Assembly: GCA_944320885.1 (NCBI GenBank)
Contig: CALUJE010000010.1
Coordinates: 30,391 to 94,390, forward strand
Direction of reading: 5' to 3'
DNA from: an uncultured Phocaeicola sp.
Lineage (GTDB): Bacteria > Bacteroidota > Bacteroidia > Bacteroidales > Bacteroidaceae
Length of the DNA: 64,000 nucleotides
Part shown: in pieces, positions 51,304 through 59,739 of the stretch
How positions within the stretch are numbered: position 1 is the stretch's first letter
How the letters are laid out: each line of letters begins with the position of its first letter
Translations under genes and position numbers: made by a program
The notes under the pieces: model-generated
What the model was told of the DNA's origin: nothing
The model's database searches: none
Seen by the model: the letters and a program-made list of their open reading frames with translations, nothing else

Positions 51304-51339
51304 AGACTTTTGAATAAAATAGAAAAAGTAAGCACTTGG

Positions 51340-53427
51340 TTATTTGGCCAGCGGCATCCATACGGTCATTTCTGATTTCTCACGGTTACCCCATGCGAAA
51401 TACGGAATCAGCTGAATCTTTACTTTTTTCGTAGCAGAACCAACTTCACGATACAACACATTATCCCATGAAGCCTCATCCATCAGACGCGCTTCACCTT
51501 CCAATGCCACCATTTTGCTTCCGTCTATTGTAATATCTTTGGTAGTAAACTGAATATCTGCCGGAATCAGGACATCGTCTATGCGTTTGCCATCGGCCAC
51601 ATCAATACCTTCGAGGCAATATACCAGCGGACCGCGTTTTACAACTACCTGATTACGGGTTTCTTCAACCAGCGGATTTGATTCCAGCAGTTTCACACGC
51701 ATTTCCATATCAAGCTCTACCACATCACCTTTCTTCCATACACGTTTTACTGTTGCATAGGTATTGGCTTTTGTTGCCAGGTTGACCGGAGTTCCGTTTA
51801 CCTTGACCGTAGCATTGTCACACCATGCAGGGATACGCAGGTTCAGAGCCATTTCTTCTTTCTTGGGAACCGCGTTGAAGGTAAGCACCACCTTTCCATC
51901 ATAAGGATAGCCGGTTACCTGAGATACCTCCAGCTTATTCTTTCCCATTGTTGTCTTCAGTTCGCTCTGTCCGTACAGATTGCACCACAAAGCATTGTCG
52001 CTTACCGTATAGGCATAATTCTGTGCCTCACAAATAGTACGCAAGGTGTTGGGAGGACAGCAGAAACAACTTATATATTCCTGACGTTCTTTCGGCCAGC
52101 GCAGGGTATACGGAAAATCATCGCTCATACGCAACGGATTGGTATAGAAATAGCGTTTTCCGTCAAGGCTCACACCGCTGAGCACACTGTTATACAATGC
52201 GGTTTCAACGATATCGGCATATTTGGCATCGCCCGTAGTCTCAAGCATACGCCAGTTGAAAAGCATGTTACCAATATTGGCACATGTTTCATTGTGTGCG
52301 GTGCTGTTGGGCAACTGATAAGCACGTCCGTAGCTCTGGTGCACTTTCTGAATGCTGTCCGGTTCATAGCATGTTCCGTCGGGTGAAGTTCCGTCATACA
52401 AAGCTCCACATGCACCGGTCACATACATTTTACGGTTTACTATGTCGTTCCAGATACTGGTCAGATTCTTCATCAGTTGTTCTTCACCGGTCTCAGCATA
52501 TACATCGGCAACACCGGCATACAGGTAATTGGCACGTACGGCATGCCCCATCGCATTGTACTGTTCACGGAAAGGAATACGGTCTTGATTGTCATCCGTA
52601 CCGTTCTCAACCATTCCGCGTATGTTTATCAGATTCTTCGACAATTCAAGATAGCGTGGATTTCCGGTAGCACGATACATCTCAACCACTCCCATATAAT
52701 GTGACGGACAGATGGCATTGCGTGCCAGCTCTGCGGAAGCAGTCTCATAAAAATGACAAAGGAAATCGGTGGCCTTGATTGCCGCATCGAACAATGTACG
52801 TTTTCCCGTAGCACGATAATGCACGATACCCGCCATCATAAGATGTCCCAGATTATAAGTTTCGAAATTCAACCGGTTGGCAAAAGCTCCCTTTTCATTT
52901 TCCGCTCCAACCTTTGTACCGATAACGGTCTGGTCACGGTGTTCACTGTGAGAATCTACTCCTCTGTTTCTTTCGTCAATGATTACCGGAGTATGAATAT
53001 ATCCGTCGGCACGCTGTGCCTTCACTACCTGCTCAATAAACTTGTCCATCAAAGCATCCAGCTTCGGGTCTTTATTTACGGCATAAACAGCAGCTACGGC
53101 TTCCAGCCATTTATACATGTCACCGTCATGGAACGGAGGTCCCCAGTGTTCACCTTCACAAGTTCCGGCCGCAATTTCAAAATTACGGAATCCATGCGAT
53201 ATATCCGGATTACTCCATGTATTCCACATGCTTTGCAGTGAAGTGTTGCTGTATACATCAAAACGCTCTCCCCAAAATCCGCCAGTCCATCTGACTGCGC
53301 CCAATGGTGTATTGGTCATTTTGGAATATTTACTGTTTGCCATATCGGTAAGTCCACCCGACTGCGCATAGGCAGCTCCGGCAAGGCATGTAGCCACAGC
53401 AAAAGCTGAAAAGATTCTTTTTATCAT
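51340..53427 (-). CDS. Secreted GH127-family beta-L-arabinofuranosidase/aceric acid hydrolase-like enzyme
   Basis: I choose the ATG at 53427 (MIKRIFSAFAVATCLAGAAYAQ): it gives a clean signal peptide and sits 27 bp downstream of a -7 element. A longer frame would begin upstream of that promoter. The 695-residue product has an (alpha/alpha)6 barrel followed by beta-sandwich domains. GH127 active-site residues are visible: Glu380 and Cys382 in AHNETCANIGN, and Cys454/456/457 in YISCFCCPPN, which bind zinc and include the nucleophile in characterised members. Family members cleave beta-L-Araf; in RG-II systems one GH127 releases aceric acid. It is the first gene of the long transcript. Family is firm; which activity is open. 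Confidence 0.93.
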   Translation of the reverse strand: MIKRIFSAFAVATCLAGAAYAQSGGLTDMANSKYSKMTNTPLGAVRWTGGFWGERFDVYSNTSLQSMWNTWSNPDISHGFRNFEIAAGTCEGEHWGPPFHDGDMYKWLEAVAAVYAVNKDPKLDALMDKFIEQVVKAQRADGYIHTPVIIDERNRGVDSHSEHRDQTVIGTKVGAENEKGAFANRLNFETYNLGHLMMAGIVHYRATGKRTLFDAAIKATDFLCHFYETASAELARNAICPSHYMGVVEMYRATGNPRYLELSKNLINIRGMVENGTDDNQDRIPFREQYNAMGHAVRANYLYAGVADVYAETGEEQLMKNLTSIWNDIVNRKMYVTGACGALYDGTSPDGTCYEPDSIQKVHQSYGRAYQLPNSTAHNETCANIGNMLFNWRMLETTGDAKYADIVETALYNSVLSGVSLDGKRYFYTNPLRMSDDFPYTLRWPKERQEYISCFCCPPNTLRTICEAQNYAYTVSDNALWCNLYGQSELKTTMGKNKLEVSQVTGYPYDGKVVLTFNAVPKKEEMALNLRIPAWCDNATVKVNGTPVNLATKANTYATVKRVWKKGDVVELDMEMRVKLLESNPLVEETRNQVVVKRGPLVYCLEGIDVADGKRIDDVLIPADIQFTTKDITIDGSKMVALEGEARLMDEASWDNVLYREVGSATKKVKIQLIPYFAWGNREKSEMTVWMPLAK

Positions 53428-53460
53428 AGTATTTTCGTATTGGTTTCTCAGATTAACGCA

Positions 53461-53468
53461 CAAATATA
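53461..53468 (-). promoter_or_regulatory. Probable -7 element for the large enzyme operon
   Basis: The minus strand reads TATATTTG, matching TAnnTTTG. It predicts a start about 27 bp before the GH127 ATG at 53427. No good -33 TTTG was found, which may mean an activator is needed. Confidence 0.5.
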
Positions 53469-53625
53469 TAATAAAATAAATAGATTTTAGCGTTCCAAAA
53501 GAAAAGTTTTTAAGGTTTTCAACATTTTCATGCAACAAGTATATATAATTTAAGTCTCTGCACAGATTATGCAGAAACGAATTTAAAGTACATAAATTTC
53601 ATCTGTTTCTCTTTTGAGAAAATAC

Positions 53626-53961
53626 TTATCGTGATGTACCGGTTTTTAACAACACAACTTCTGTACTCTGGCAGGTAATCAAACATCCTTTGGGCATCTT
53701 TTCCAATACCGGTACAATCTTCTCCAGGAAACTGCTTATCTTGTCATCTTCATCAACAATCTCAACAATTACCGGTATTTTTTCATTCAATTCCCAAAAC
53801 TTGACGGATGAGAGCTCACTGCTGGCTCCATACCCCATAATTCCCTTATACACAGTAGCTCCGGCCAGTCCATAACGCTTTGCTGCAAAAGCGATAGCTT
53901 CATAGGCCGAAGTGTGCTTAATTTTATCGGTATTGCTTGTATAAAATCGTAATATCTTCAT
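53626..53961 (-). CDS. DUF190 family small protein, partner of CrcB
   Basis: This 111-residue cytoplasmic protein begins MKILRFYTSNTDKIKHTSAYEAIAFAAKRYGLAGATVYKGIMGYG and continues with KIPVIVEIVDEDDKISSFLEKI, matching DUF190 with its PII-like ferredoxin fold. It starts 1 bp after the CrcB stop, so the two are co-transcribed. DUF190 genes are frequently found beside crcB. A regulatory or ligand-binding role in fluoride resistance is plausible but not established. Confidence 0.88.
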   Translation of the reverse strand: MKILRFYTSNTDKIKHTSAYEAIAFAAKRYGLAGATVYKGIMGYGASSELSSVKFWELNEKIPVIVEIVDEDDKISSFLEKIVPVLEKMPKGCLITCQSTEVVLLKTGTSR

Positions 53962-53962
53962 C

Positions 53963-54340
53963 TCATATCAATTTAGTAATCATATGCCCAACATATAACA
54001 TAAAAAAGCCAACCAACAGACTGAGCATAACATACAAGGCCATGTAGAAAAAATTCTCATCTTTGGCCAGCAAAAAATTCTCATTCATAAAGGTTGAAAA
54101 AGTAGTAAATCCGCCACAGAGGCCAACTGTAAGAAACATCTTCAGATTGGGGTTCATCAAATTGCCCTGTTCAAACAATCCGTAAAACAAACCGATAGCC
54201 AGGCATCCCAATACATTTACAACGAAAGTTCCTAAAGGAAAGGCGCCCAATACCCAATGTTGCAACCAGCGTGACATCAGAAAGCGAAGCACTCCTCCGG
54301 TAAAACTTCCCAAACCTATAAACAATATTGTTTTCAACAT
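53963..54340 (-). CDS. crcB: CrcB/Fluc fluoride channel
   Basis: This 125-residue membrane protein has four hydrophobic helices. Fluc signatures are present: [16 protein letters not shown] in helix 1, [21 protein letters not shown] (the GTFxVNxxG motif with pore Asn), and [17 protein letters not shown] (the GGxTTFSTF motif with the pore Phe pair). Fluc proteins work as dual-topology dimers that export fluoride. A -7 element lies about 92 bp upstream. I looked for a fluoride riboswitch in the leader and saw none. Confidence 0.95.
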   Translation of the reverse strand: MLKTILFIGLGSFTGGVLRFLMSRWLQHWVLGAFPLGTFVVNVLGCLAIGLFYGLFEQGNLMNPNLKMFLTVGLCGGFTTFSTFMNENFLLAKDENFFYMALYVMLSLLVGFFMLYVGHMITKLI

Positions 54341-54431
54341 AATCTGCTATATGAATTTATTTCTACCTAACAAGGATTTTGTCTGTCAGTCATTCCGGAA
54401 CAAAATCCCGCATCTGTTACCTTTCGGCATG

Positions 54432-54439
54432 CAAATATA
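54432..54439 (-). promoter_or_regulatory. Probable -7 element for crcB-DUF190
   Basis: The minus strand reads TATATTTG (followed by C), matching TAnnTTTG, with a predicted leader of about 85 nt. No -33 match was found. Confidence 0.4.
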
Positions 54440-54610
54440 GAAATTAAAAAAGAACGAATCAGGAAACAGACAGCATAAGAATGAAAATACAGGGTATCAA
54501 TAAAAAAAGACGGACATTCTCTTTAATTTCACAGCTGTTTTTTCATCGGTTGTTGCCGGACAATTGTCGGGACATGCCTTGCTAAAAAATCATTCTTTGG
54601 CTACAAAGTT

Positions 54611-54700
54611 TGTGCACGCCGCGATGCAGTGTTGTGCACACGGCGGTGCACAACACTGCATCCCTGTATGCACAACGCTGCACCGCCCTGTGCACAAAAA
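54611..54700. repeat. 22-bp periodic dyad array (TGTGCAC/GTGCAC units) with a 17-bp perfect inverted repeat
   Basis: TGTGCAC occurs at 54611 and 54633, and GGTGCAC, TATGCAC and TGTGCAC at 54645, 54667 and 54689: 22-bp steps on each side of a centre near 54642. At the centre GATGCAGTGTTGTGCAC (54623-54639) and GTGCACAACACTGCATC (54646-54662) are perfect complements with a 6-nt loop. It is GC-rich in an AT-rich gap. The 587-bp gap from 54341 to 54927 also holds the two divergent promoters and no recognised gene. Confidence 0.8.
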
Positions 54701-54834
54701 ACAGGATTCCGCCCCGATATTTTAATTCAAGAAGGATTTTAAGACAAGGTCTTTTCAACAATCAGCTTTTAAGTCATACAGACACTTAATCCTCCATCAT
54801 TAACAAACTTTATTTAAACAAAAAAGAGTTTTTC

Positions 54835-54865
54835 TTTGCAACTATACAAATTAGCTGTAATTTTG
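54835..54865 (+). promoter_or_regulatory. Bacteroides-type promoter for the transketolase-kinase-isomerase operon
   Basis: TTTG (54835-54838), 19 bp, then TAATTTTG (54858-54865) match both consensus elements. The start would be near 54872, giving a leader of about 56 nt. Confidence 0.75.
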
Positions 54866-54927
54866 TTTCAAATAAACTAACTATCAATATAACACTTATT
54901 CATTTATTTAATTAATTTATTAGTACT

Positions 54928-55776
54928 ATGGATAACCTTATGAGCATTCCAGAGTTAACTTTGAAATGCGAACAAATCAGAAAACGCCTTGTAGAGGTAG
55001 TGTATAAAGCAAAAGCTGGACATATCGGTGGAGACTTGTCTTCATTGAATGCATTGACAGCATTGTATTTTCGCATCATGAATATAGATCCTCAAAATCC
55101 AAAAATGGAAAACAGAGATCGTTTCATCATGAGTAAAGGACATTGTGTTGAAGCGCTCTATTCCGTATTGGAAGCAAAAGGATTCATATCTAAAGAATTA
55201 GTAGATACATACGGAGAATATCTATCAGTACTTGCAGGCCATCCGACCATTGAAGTTCCTGGTATAGAATTCAACAGTGGAGCTCTCGGTCACGGTCTTT
55301 CTATCGGTGTAGGATGTGCCATAGCAGCAAAAATGGATAAAAAATCTTATCGCACTTATGTTCTGATGGGAGATGGTGAACAAGGCGAAGGCTCCATATA
55401 CGAAGCAGCCATGGCCGGAAGCAATTATAATTTGGATAATCTGGTTGCACTGATAGACCGCAACGGACTTCAAATCAGCGATACTACCGAAAACGTGATG
55501 AAAATAGAACCAATACGCGACCGTTGGGAAGCTTTCGGATGGGATGTTCATGATATCAATGGCAACAGCATAGAAGAAATTGTCAACACTCTTGAGAATA
55601 TTGACTATAACAACGGGAAACCACACCTTGTTATATTAAGAACAACTAAGGGATTCCATGTTTCTTTGATGGAAAATATCCTTAAATGGCATCACGGAGT
55701 ACCTTCAAGCGAAGAATATACTCAAGCCATAGCCGAGATTGAAAATCGAATTGAAGAACTTAAAAAGATGTGTTGA
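54928..55776 (+). CDS. Transketolase N-terminal (thiamine-pyrophosphate-binding) subunit; candidate apulose-4-phosphate transketolase subunit A
   Basis: This 282-residue protein is the first half of a split transketolase. It has AGHIGGDLSSLNALTALYF near residue 32, SKGHCVEALYSVL, GALGHGLSIGVGCAIAAKM, and the TPP/metal motif GDGEQGEGSIYEAAM with ...ALIDRNGLQ. The second half is the next gene, 1 bp away, so they form one enzyme. Split transketolases transfer two-carbon units between sugar phosphates. Together with a kinase and an isomerase in the same operon, beside RG-II-type enzymes, this matches the published D-apiose route (isomerase, apulose kinase, AptA/AptB transketolase). The substrate is my inference; the family is not in doubt. 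Confidence 0.9.
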   Translation: MDNLMSIPELTLKCEQIRKRLVEVVYKAKAGHIGGDLSSLNALTALYFRIMNIDPQNPKMENRDRFIMSKGHCVEALYSVLEAKGFISKELVDTYGEYLSVLAGHPTIEVPGIEFNSGALGHGLSIGVGCAIAAKMDKKSYRTYVLMGDGEQGEGSIYEAAMAGSNYNLDNLVALIDRNGLQISDTTENVMKIEPIRDRWEAFGWDVHDINGNSIEEIVNTLENIDYNNGKPHLVILRTTKGFHVSLMENILKWHHGVPSSEEYTQAIAEIENRIEELKKMC

Positions 55777-55777
55777 T

Positions 55778-56716
55778 ATGGAAATAAAAAGTGTTGCTTG
55801 TCGTAAAAGCTTTACAGATGCATTAGTAGAACTTGGAAAGAAAGATAAAAATATAGTTGCAGTTACAACAGATGCAAGAGGTTCTGTTACATTAACAGAT
55901 TTTGCAAAAGAATTGCCAGAACAATTCGTAGAATGCGGAATTGCAGAACAAGACGCTGTTGGTATTTCTGCAGGTTTAGCTTCATGCGGTAAAAAAGTAT
56001 TCGTATGCGGACCTGCGTGTTTCTATGTCGCCAGAAGTCTGGAACAGGTTAAAGTAGACATCGCATATTCCAATCAGCCCGTAAAGATATTGGGAGTCAG
56101 TGGTGGAGTTGCTTATGGTGCTCTAGGAGCAACACATCACAGTCTTCATGATATTGCTGCATTACGTACTTTCCCGGGAATGCAAATCGTATTGCCCAGT
56201 GACGCACGCCAAACCCGGAAACTGGTAGAACAACTGGTTGACTATCCATATCCCGTATATGTACGTGTAGGCCGTAACGCGGTTCCAGATGTATATGAAG
56301 ATGATAACTTCGATTACCAGATTGGTAAGTCTATACAGTTGCAAGACGGAAAAGACCTCACCATAATCGGTACCGGCGAAACTGTTTATCATGCATTGGA
56401 AGCAGGAAAGCGCCTGGCCTCAGAAGGTATCAGCACACGTGTTATTGACATGCACACATTAAAACCGGCTGATACTGAAGCAATATTAAAAGCAGCAAAA
56501 GAAACCGGACGCATCATTACTGTAGAAGAGCATAGCATGTATGGAGGATTAGGAGCTATCGTAGCAGAAACAGTATGTCAATCATGCCCTGTTCCTATGC
56601 GCATATTAGGTATACCTGATGAAAATGCCATTCATGGAAAACCTCTTGAAATTTTCCATTATTACAAGCTTGATGCTGAAGGCATTTACCAAACAGCTAA
56701 AGAATTCATAAAATAA
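55778..56716 (+). CDS. Transketolase C-terminal subunit; candidate apulose-4-phosphate transketolase subunit B
   Basis: The start is the ATG at 55778 (MEIKSVACRKSFTDALVEL), directly after the upstream stop; a longer frame into that gene is unlikely. The 312-residue protein carries the pyrimidine-binding and C-terminal transketolase domains: QFVECGIAEQDAVGISAGLASCGKKVFV (conserved catalytic Glu for TPP), GATHHSLHDIAALRTFPGMQIVLPSDARQTRKLV, and the C-terminal TRVIDMHTLKPADTEAIL with TVEEHSMYGGLGAIVAE. It completes the enzyme with the preceding subunit. Specificity for apulose 4-phosphate is inferred from the operon. Confidence 0.9.
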   Translation: MEIKSVACRKSFTDALVELGKKDKNIVAVTTDARGSVTLTDFAKELPEQFVECGIAEQDAVGISAGLASCGKKVFVCGPACFYVARSLEQVKVDIAYSNQPVKILGVSGGVAYGALGATHHSLHDIAALRTFPGMQIVLPSDARQTRKLVEQLVDYPYPVYVRVGRNAVPDVYEDDNFDYQIGKSIQLQDGKDLTIIGTGETVYHALEAGKRLASEGISTRVIDMHTLKPADTEAILKAAKETGRIITVEEHSMYGGLGAIVAETVCQSCPVPMRILGIPDENAIHGKPLEIFHYYKLDAEGIYQTAKEFIK

Positions 56717-56793
56717 ATTCACATTATAGATATGGAGTGTTCTCCATATCTATAATTAAACAGTATACATCAGCCCTAATTCTACTGAAAAGC

Positions 56794-58278
56794 ATGAAAT
56801 ATATAATAGCAATTGATCAAAGTACGTCTGCAACAAAAGCTGTATTGTTTGACGAACAATGTCAACTGATCAGTCGAAAAAACGTTGCACACAAACAATA
56901 TTATCCCAAACCGGGATGGGTAGAACATGATCCGGAAGAAATATATGCCAACACCATAGAGGCAATACGATTACTGATGGCCGAGAACAAAAAACAGGAT
57001 GCATCTTATTCCTTAGCCATCACCAATCAACGTGAAACCGTTGTCGTATGGAACAAAATAACCGGAAAGCCTGTTTACAATGCTGTAGTATGGCAATGCC
57101 AACGCGGTACAGATATTTGTAACGATCTTAAGCAACGTGGATATACTGAACTTATACAAGAAAAAAGCGGATTGCTAATAGACCCTTATTTTGCAGCCAG
57201 CGGTGCCAAATGGATTTTGGACAACGTAGGCGGAGCCCGTGAGAGCGCCAACAAGAACGAACTTTTGATGGGTACCATAGACTCTTGGCTTATATGGAAA
57301 CTGACCGGAGGAAAAGTGCATGCTACAGACTATACCAATGCATCACGTACACTGCTATTCAATATTCACACATTGGATTGGGACGACGATTTACTCAATT
57401 TATTTACTATTCCACGTAGCATGATGGCCAAGCCTCAACCATGTGACTCTATTTTTGGAGAAACAACCGTTGAAGGACTTTTTGATACTCCAATCACCAT
57501 AGCCGGAGTCTTGGGAGACTCTCATGGAGCTTTGGTAGGACAGATGTGTTTTGAGGCAGGAATGGGCAAGGCAACCTATGGTACCGGTTCTTCCGTCATG
57601 GTAAACATCGGAGAGAAGGCTGTAAAAGCTCCTCAAGGATTGGTCACTTCAGTCGGATTCGCTACTCAAGATAAGGTATTCTATGCTTTTGAAGGCAACA
57701 TACATTGCACCGGTGCCACAATAAAATGGATGACCGAAAAACTTCAATTAATAAGCAACCCTTCTGTTATTGAAGAATATGCTTTAAGTGTTCCGGATAA
57801 CGGAGGAGTATATCTGGTTCCTGCATTTGCCGGCTTAGGCGCTCCCTGGTGGAACTCACAAGCCAAAGCCATGATATGCGGAATGACCTTGGGCACAGAA
57901 AGAGGACACATTTGCCGCGCCGCTCTTGAAGCTATCGCATATCAAATCAAGGACCTGATTGATTTAATGACCAATCATGCAGGAATAGCTCTAAAAGAAC
58001 TGCGAGTAGATGGAGGACCAACCAAGAACAATCTGCTCATGCATTTCCAGGCTGACATGCTTAATGCATGTATCAACCGTTCTGACATAGAAGAAGCATC
58101 CGCAATGGGAGCTGTCATAATGAACGGACTGGCGCGTGAAGTATGGAAAGATATGAATGAGGTTGCAGCTTTACGCACTACCGACAATCGTATCCTTCCC
58201 GATATGACAGAAGAAAAGAGAAATAAACTATATAGAGGATGGACAGAAGCAGTCCAGACAGTAAATAAAACTAACTAA
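56794..58278 (+). CDS. FGGY-family carbohydrate kinase, glycerol-kinase-like (candidate D-apulose kinase)
   Basis: The ATG at 56794 (MKYIIAIDQSTSATKAVLFDEQ) is the start; a frame from 56737 adds a non-conserved 19 residues. The 494-residue kinase is GlpK-like overall: PKPGWVEHDPEEI, ITNQRETVVVWNKITGKPVYNAVVWQC, LIDPYFAASGAKWIL, HATDYTNASRTLLFNIHTLDW and the ATP-site stretches TYGTGSSVMVN and LRVDGGPTKNNLLMHFQ. Where glycerol kinases have GDQQAAL it has GDSHGALVG, and the segment before GATIKWM differs too, so the substrate pocket is altered. With an isomerase and split transketolase beside it, a ketose kinase such as apulose kinase (AplK) is more likely than glycerol kinase. Confidence 0.88.
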   Translation: MKYIIAIDQSTSATKAVLFDEQCQLISRKNVAHKQYYPKPGWVEHDPEEIYANTIEAIRLLMAENKKQDASYSLAITNQRETVVVWNKITGKPVYNAVVWQCQRGTDICNDLKQRGYTELIQEKSGLLIDPYFAASGAKWILDNVGGARESANKNELLMGTIDSWLIWKLTGGKVHATDYTNASRTLLFNIHTLDWDDDLLNLFTIPRSMMAKPQPCDSIFGETTVEGLFDTPITIAGVLGDSHGALVGQMCFEAGMGKATYGTGSSVMVNIGEKAVKAPQGLVTSVGFATQDKVFYAFEGNIHCTGATIKWMTEKLQLISNPSVIEEYALSVPDNGGVYLVPAFAGLGAPWWNSQAKAMICGMTLGTERGHICRAALEAIAYQIKDLIDLMTNHAGIALKELRVDGGPTKNNLLMHFQADMLNACINRSDIEEASAMGAVIMNGLAREVWKDMNEVAALRTTDNRILPDMTEEKRNKLYRGWTEAVQTVNKTN

Positions 58279-58308
58279 TTAATTAACTTATCATTAAAAT
58301 TTTGCCTT

Positions 58309-59739
58309 ATGAAAAAACAAGCAAAACCAGGAAAAGAGACATTTGGGTTAATTATCGGAACCCGTGCTTATTTCAATTCAGAGTTGGCAATTGATGTTCG
58401 CAAAACATTATTGGAAGAACTGGACAAGGCCGGCTATGGATATGTTATCCTTGACGAATGTGACACTCCTACCGGAGGCTCAATGGAAACACTTGAAGAT
58501 GGAAAGAAATGTGCTGCTCTATTCCGTGCAAACCGTGAAGACATTGATGGAATCATCGTTTCACTGCCAAACTTTGGTTTTGAAATCGGTATAATTAATG
58601 CCATCAGTCGTGCAGAATTAAACGTACCGGTATTGGTACAAGCATGCGATGACCAGAATGACAAGGTAGACCTTGACAGTCGCCGTGACGCATTCTGCGG
58701 AAAAATCTCTGTTTGCAACAACTTGTATCAATATGGCATTCCTTTCACTGATACTACATTACATACATATTCTATACACAGTGAATTATTAATGAAAGAC
58801 ATTAATAAGTTCGCTGCAATTTGCCGGGTAGTACGCAAGATGACTCATGCAAGAATCGGTCAGATAGGAACTCGCCCACTCGGATTCAACACCTGCCGTG
58901 CCAGTGAAAAATTACTGCAAGCCAGTGGCATAACTGTCGTTCCTGTTGATTTAAGTGAAATTCTTTACAACGCACAACGCATTGACAACAACGCAGCTGT
59001 ATTAAAGGCTAAGATGGAAGAAATCAGCCATTATGCAAAAGTTCCAGAAGCATATCAGGAAAAGCTTGCATTACAAGCTAAATTCGGAGTTGCCGTTGAA
59101 GAATGGATACAGGCAAATGAAGTTGATGCTGCTGCTATCCAATGCTGGGATTCATTGGAACAGAATTATGGCTGTGCAGCCTGTGTTACAATGAGTATGT
59201 TAGGCGAAAAACTTATTCCATGCGCATGCGAAACTGATATTGCCGGTGCAGTATCAATGTATGCCCTCCGTTTGGCTTCAGGACGTCCGGCTGCATTGCT
59301 TGATTGGAATAACAACTTTGCGGAAGACCGCAACAAATGTGTATGTACACACTGTGGAAACTTCCCGAAGAGCTTTGTAAACAATGAACTTAAACTTGGC
59401 CCGTTAGGCGTATTAGGAAGAACTCTAGGAAAAGTAAATACATTTGGAGCTGTATACGGTAAGTGTACAGAAGGAGAATTCACATTCTTCCGTATCTCAA
59501 CAGACGACACTCTTGGCTGTATCAAGAGTTACTTGGGTAAGGGCGAAATGACAAACGATCCATACGGAATGGACGGATGTATCGCTGTAACCAAAGTAGA
59601 TAACCTTCAAACACTGATGAAATTCATCTGTAAGAACGGTTTCGAACATCACGTAGCTATGGTTCGTACTGATGTTGTAGATATCCTTCAAGAAGCTATT
59701 GAAAACTATCTGGGGTGGGATTTGTACCTGCATAAATAG
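58309..59739 (+). CDS. L-fucose/L-arabinose isomerase-superfamily protein (candidate aldose isomerase of the pathway)
   Basis: This 476-residue cytoplasmic protein matches the fucose/arabinose isomerase-like family: FGLIIGTRAYFNSELAIDVRKTLLEELDKAGY at the start, IDGIIVSLPNFGFEIGIINAISRAELNVPVLVQACDD in the first domain, RIGQIGTRPLGFNTCRASEKLL, AAIQCWDSLEQNYGCAACVTMSMLGEKLIPCACETDI, and a Cys-rich ALLDWNNNFAEDRNKCVCTHCGNFPKSF near residue 335. The family isomerises aldoses to ketoses with a divalent metal. Its stop (TAG) overlaps the GTG start of the transporter by one base. In the operon it would make the ketose that the FGGY kinase phosphorylates; D-apiose to apulose is the proposed reaction, not shown by sequence. 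Confidence 0.85.
   Translation: MKKQAKPGKETFGLIIGTRAYFNSELAIDVRKTLLEELDKAGYGYVILDECDTPTGGSMETLEDGKKCAALFRANREDIDGIIVSLPNFGFEIGIINAISRAELNVPVLVQACDDQNDKVDLDSRRDAFCGKISVCNNLYQYGIPFTDTTLHTYSIHSELLMKDINKFAAICRVVRKMTHARIGQIGTRPLGFNTCRASEKLLQASGITVVPVDLSEILYNAQRIDNNAAVLKAKMEEISHYAKVPEAYQEKLALQAKFGVAVEEWIQANEVDAAAIQCWDSLEQNYGCAACVTMSMLGEKLIPCACETDIAGAVSMYALRLASGRPAALLDWNNNFAEDRNKCVCTHCGNFPKSFVNNELKLGPLGVLGRTLGKVNTFGAVYGKCTEGEFTFFRISTDDTLGCIKSYLGKGEMTNDPYGMDGCIAVTKVDNLQTLMKFICKNGFEHHVAMVRTDVVDILQEAIENYLGWDLYLHK

Noticed and set aside
54341..54430. Fluoride riboswitch before crcB
   Set aside because: I could not find the conserved fluoride-riboswitch pseudoknot sequence in the leader.
56794..58278. 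Plain glycerol kinase (glpK)
   Set aside because: The substrate-pocket segment differs from glycerol kinases, and the operon context is a pentose-type isomerase and transketolase.
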